13,607 nucleotides of DNA, from contig JAEWBT010000134.1 of assembly GCA_023391015.1 (NCBI GenBank), forward strand, positions 1-13,607. The letters run 5' to 3'. This DNA is from Bacteroidota bacterium. Lineage in GTDB: Bacteria; Bacteroidota; Bacteroidia; Chitinophagales; Chitinophagaceae. The notes under the pieces are model-generated. The model did not search any database. It worked only from the letters and a program-made list of their open reading frames with translations, and was not told the DNA's origin. Position numbers and translations under genes: made by a program. Positions 12,777 to 13,607 of this stretch are shown here, one piece after another. Each line of letters opens with the position of its first letter. Positions within the stretch are counted from its first letter, which is position 1.

Positions 12777-13607
12777 CTACTCCTCTACTTTTCCGGAAAT
12801 CTCTTCTGCCTGTTGCGGCACCGTATCGCTCCCTTTCAAATACGACGGCAGGTTCATGCCGGCCATGTTAAACAGGTCGTTGAGCGGTGGAACGGATTTC
12901 ATCATGCCCTGAACAAAATTGGCCGTGCTCCCGCCACCGTTGGCGCTGTTGCCGCCGTCCCAAACGGTAACTTTATCGATCTTGATGTTTTTGACCGCTT
13001 CTACCTGCGTCTTTACCAGTTCCGGTAATTTTTCCAACAGCAACAGGTGGAAGGCATTGGTGGAACTGCCGCCCGCCGCCCGCACCACTTTGTCATAGCC
13101 CTCGGCTTGCTTGGTCAGGATTTCCAGAAGACCTTTTGCCTCGGCTTCCATGCGGGCATAAATCGCGTCGGCTTCGCCTTTAGCCCGCAACCGGATGCGC
13201 TCGGCATCGGCCTCGGCGTCAATCACGGCTTTCTGACGGGCAATCTCCGCTGGCACCACAATGTTGGCCAACTGCGTGGAGCGCTCGCGCTCGGCCCGCG
13301 CCACCTCGGCCTTTTGCTCCGCCAGGTAGGATTCTTCCAGCGCCTTGGCCGTTTGCACTTTCTCGGCAGCGGTCGCAATTTTCAGGGCCTCGGCTTCTTT
13401 TTCGCGGCGTAGGGCTTCGGAGTTGGCAATGGTGATGCGCGCGTCGTTTTCGCCTTTCACCGCCAGGGCGTTGGCCTGCGAGGTGGCAATCCGGGCTTCT
13501 TTCTGGGCTTCGGCCTTGCCAATCGCCTCGTCTTTTTCGGCGGCAGCAATGCTGATTTCGCGGTCTTTGGCCGTAATGGCAATTTTCACGTCGCGGTCGC
13601 GGCTCGT
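12777..13607 (-). CDS. Flotillin family (SPFH) protein, C-terminal part
   Basis: The gene enters at the right edge (first visible residues TSRDRD, then VKIAITAKDREISI) and ends at a TAG at 12777; 276 residues are visible, so the N-terminal membrane anchor and SPFH domain lie outside. The first 160 or so residues are the long Ala/Glu/Lys/Arg-rich coiled coil of flotillins, full of EA/AE repeats (AEAQKEARIA, KEAEALKIA, AEADAERIRLRAKGEADAIY). The end has the family's IKIDKVTVWDGG stretch, a Gly/Ser/Asn-rich linker, then VQGMMKSVPPLNDLFNMAGM. Flotillins oligomerise on the inner face of the membrane and organise lipid microdomains. The 45-bp palindromic element follows its stop. Confidence 0.92.
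   Translation of the reverse strand, partial: TSRDRDVKIAITAKDREISIAAAEKDEAIGKAEAQKEARIATSQANALAVKGENDARITIANSEALRREKEAEALKIATAAEKVQTAKALEESYLAEQKAEVARAERERSTQLANIVVPAEIARQKAVIDAEADAERIRLRAKGEADAIYARMEAEAKGLLEILTKQAEGYDKVVRAAGGSSTNAFHLLLLEKLPELVKTQVEAVKNIKIDKVTVWDGGNSANGGGSTANFVQGMMKSVPPLNDLFNMAGMNLPSYLKGSDTVPQQAEEISGKVEE

Overview
The window looks like chromosomal DNA of a Bacteroidota bacterium, probably of the Chitinophagaceae or a close relative. The evidence is a cytochrome c oxidase assembly cluster in the order usual for that phylum (ctaB, two subunit III genes, subunit IV, SCO, DUF420), Bacteroidota-only small proteins, promoter elements of the TAnnTTTG type, and a lack of clear Shine-Dalgarno sites. 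Nearly every gene is on the minus strand, so transcription runs right to left; the one clear exception is a patatin-family gene. I see no tRNA, rRNA, CRISPR array, phage or transposase.

Left part (1-2324): the first codons of a PSP1-domain protein (1-30), a 400-bp repeat-rich intergenic stretch, holB (DNA polymerase III delta'), a secreted DUF2147 protein, and a 73-residue membrane protein with a CxxC motif. A divergent gene (2461-4725, plus strand) encodes an outer-membrane patatin phospholipase with a POTRA segment and a beta-barrel. It converges with the next minus-strand gene over a terminator built from two TTTCCGGAAA palindromes.

Middle part (4786-9993): the oxidase cluster. In transcription order it is ctaB (heme O synthase), two haem-copper oxidase subunit III proteins, a subunit IV protein, a SCO-type copper chaperone, an alpha/beta hydrolase and a DUF420 (CtaM-like) protein. 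Together these supply haem, copper and accessory subunits for an aa3/caa3-type terminal oxidase. Catalytic subunits I and II are not in the window. The hydrolase is not an expected member. The DUF420 protein carries an EF-hand-like loop.

Right part (10199-13607): a small conserved Bacteroidota protein of unknown role, a 14-TM DHA2-family drug exporter resembling MdtD, a frameshifted two-TM membrane protein, and the C-terminal part of a flotillin. The frameshifted gene is bracketed by two copies of a 45-bp palindromic intergenic element.

The strongest non-gene signals are the excess of TTTCCGGAAA (nine exact copies), the paired 45-bp palindromic elements, overlapping palindromes upstream of the predicted ctaB promoter, and the homopolymer frameshift at 12277-12281. 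I did not find a clearly new multi-gene system; most of the window is well-known housekeeping and respiratory machinery.
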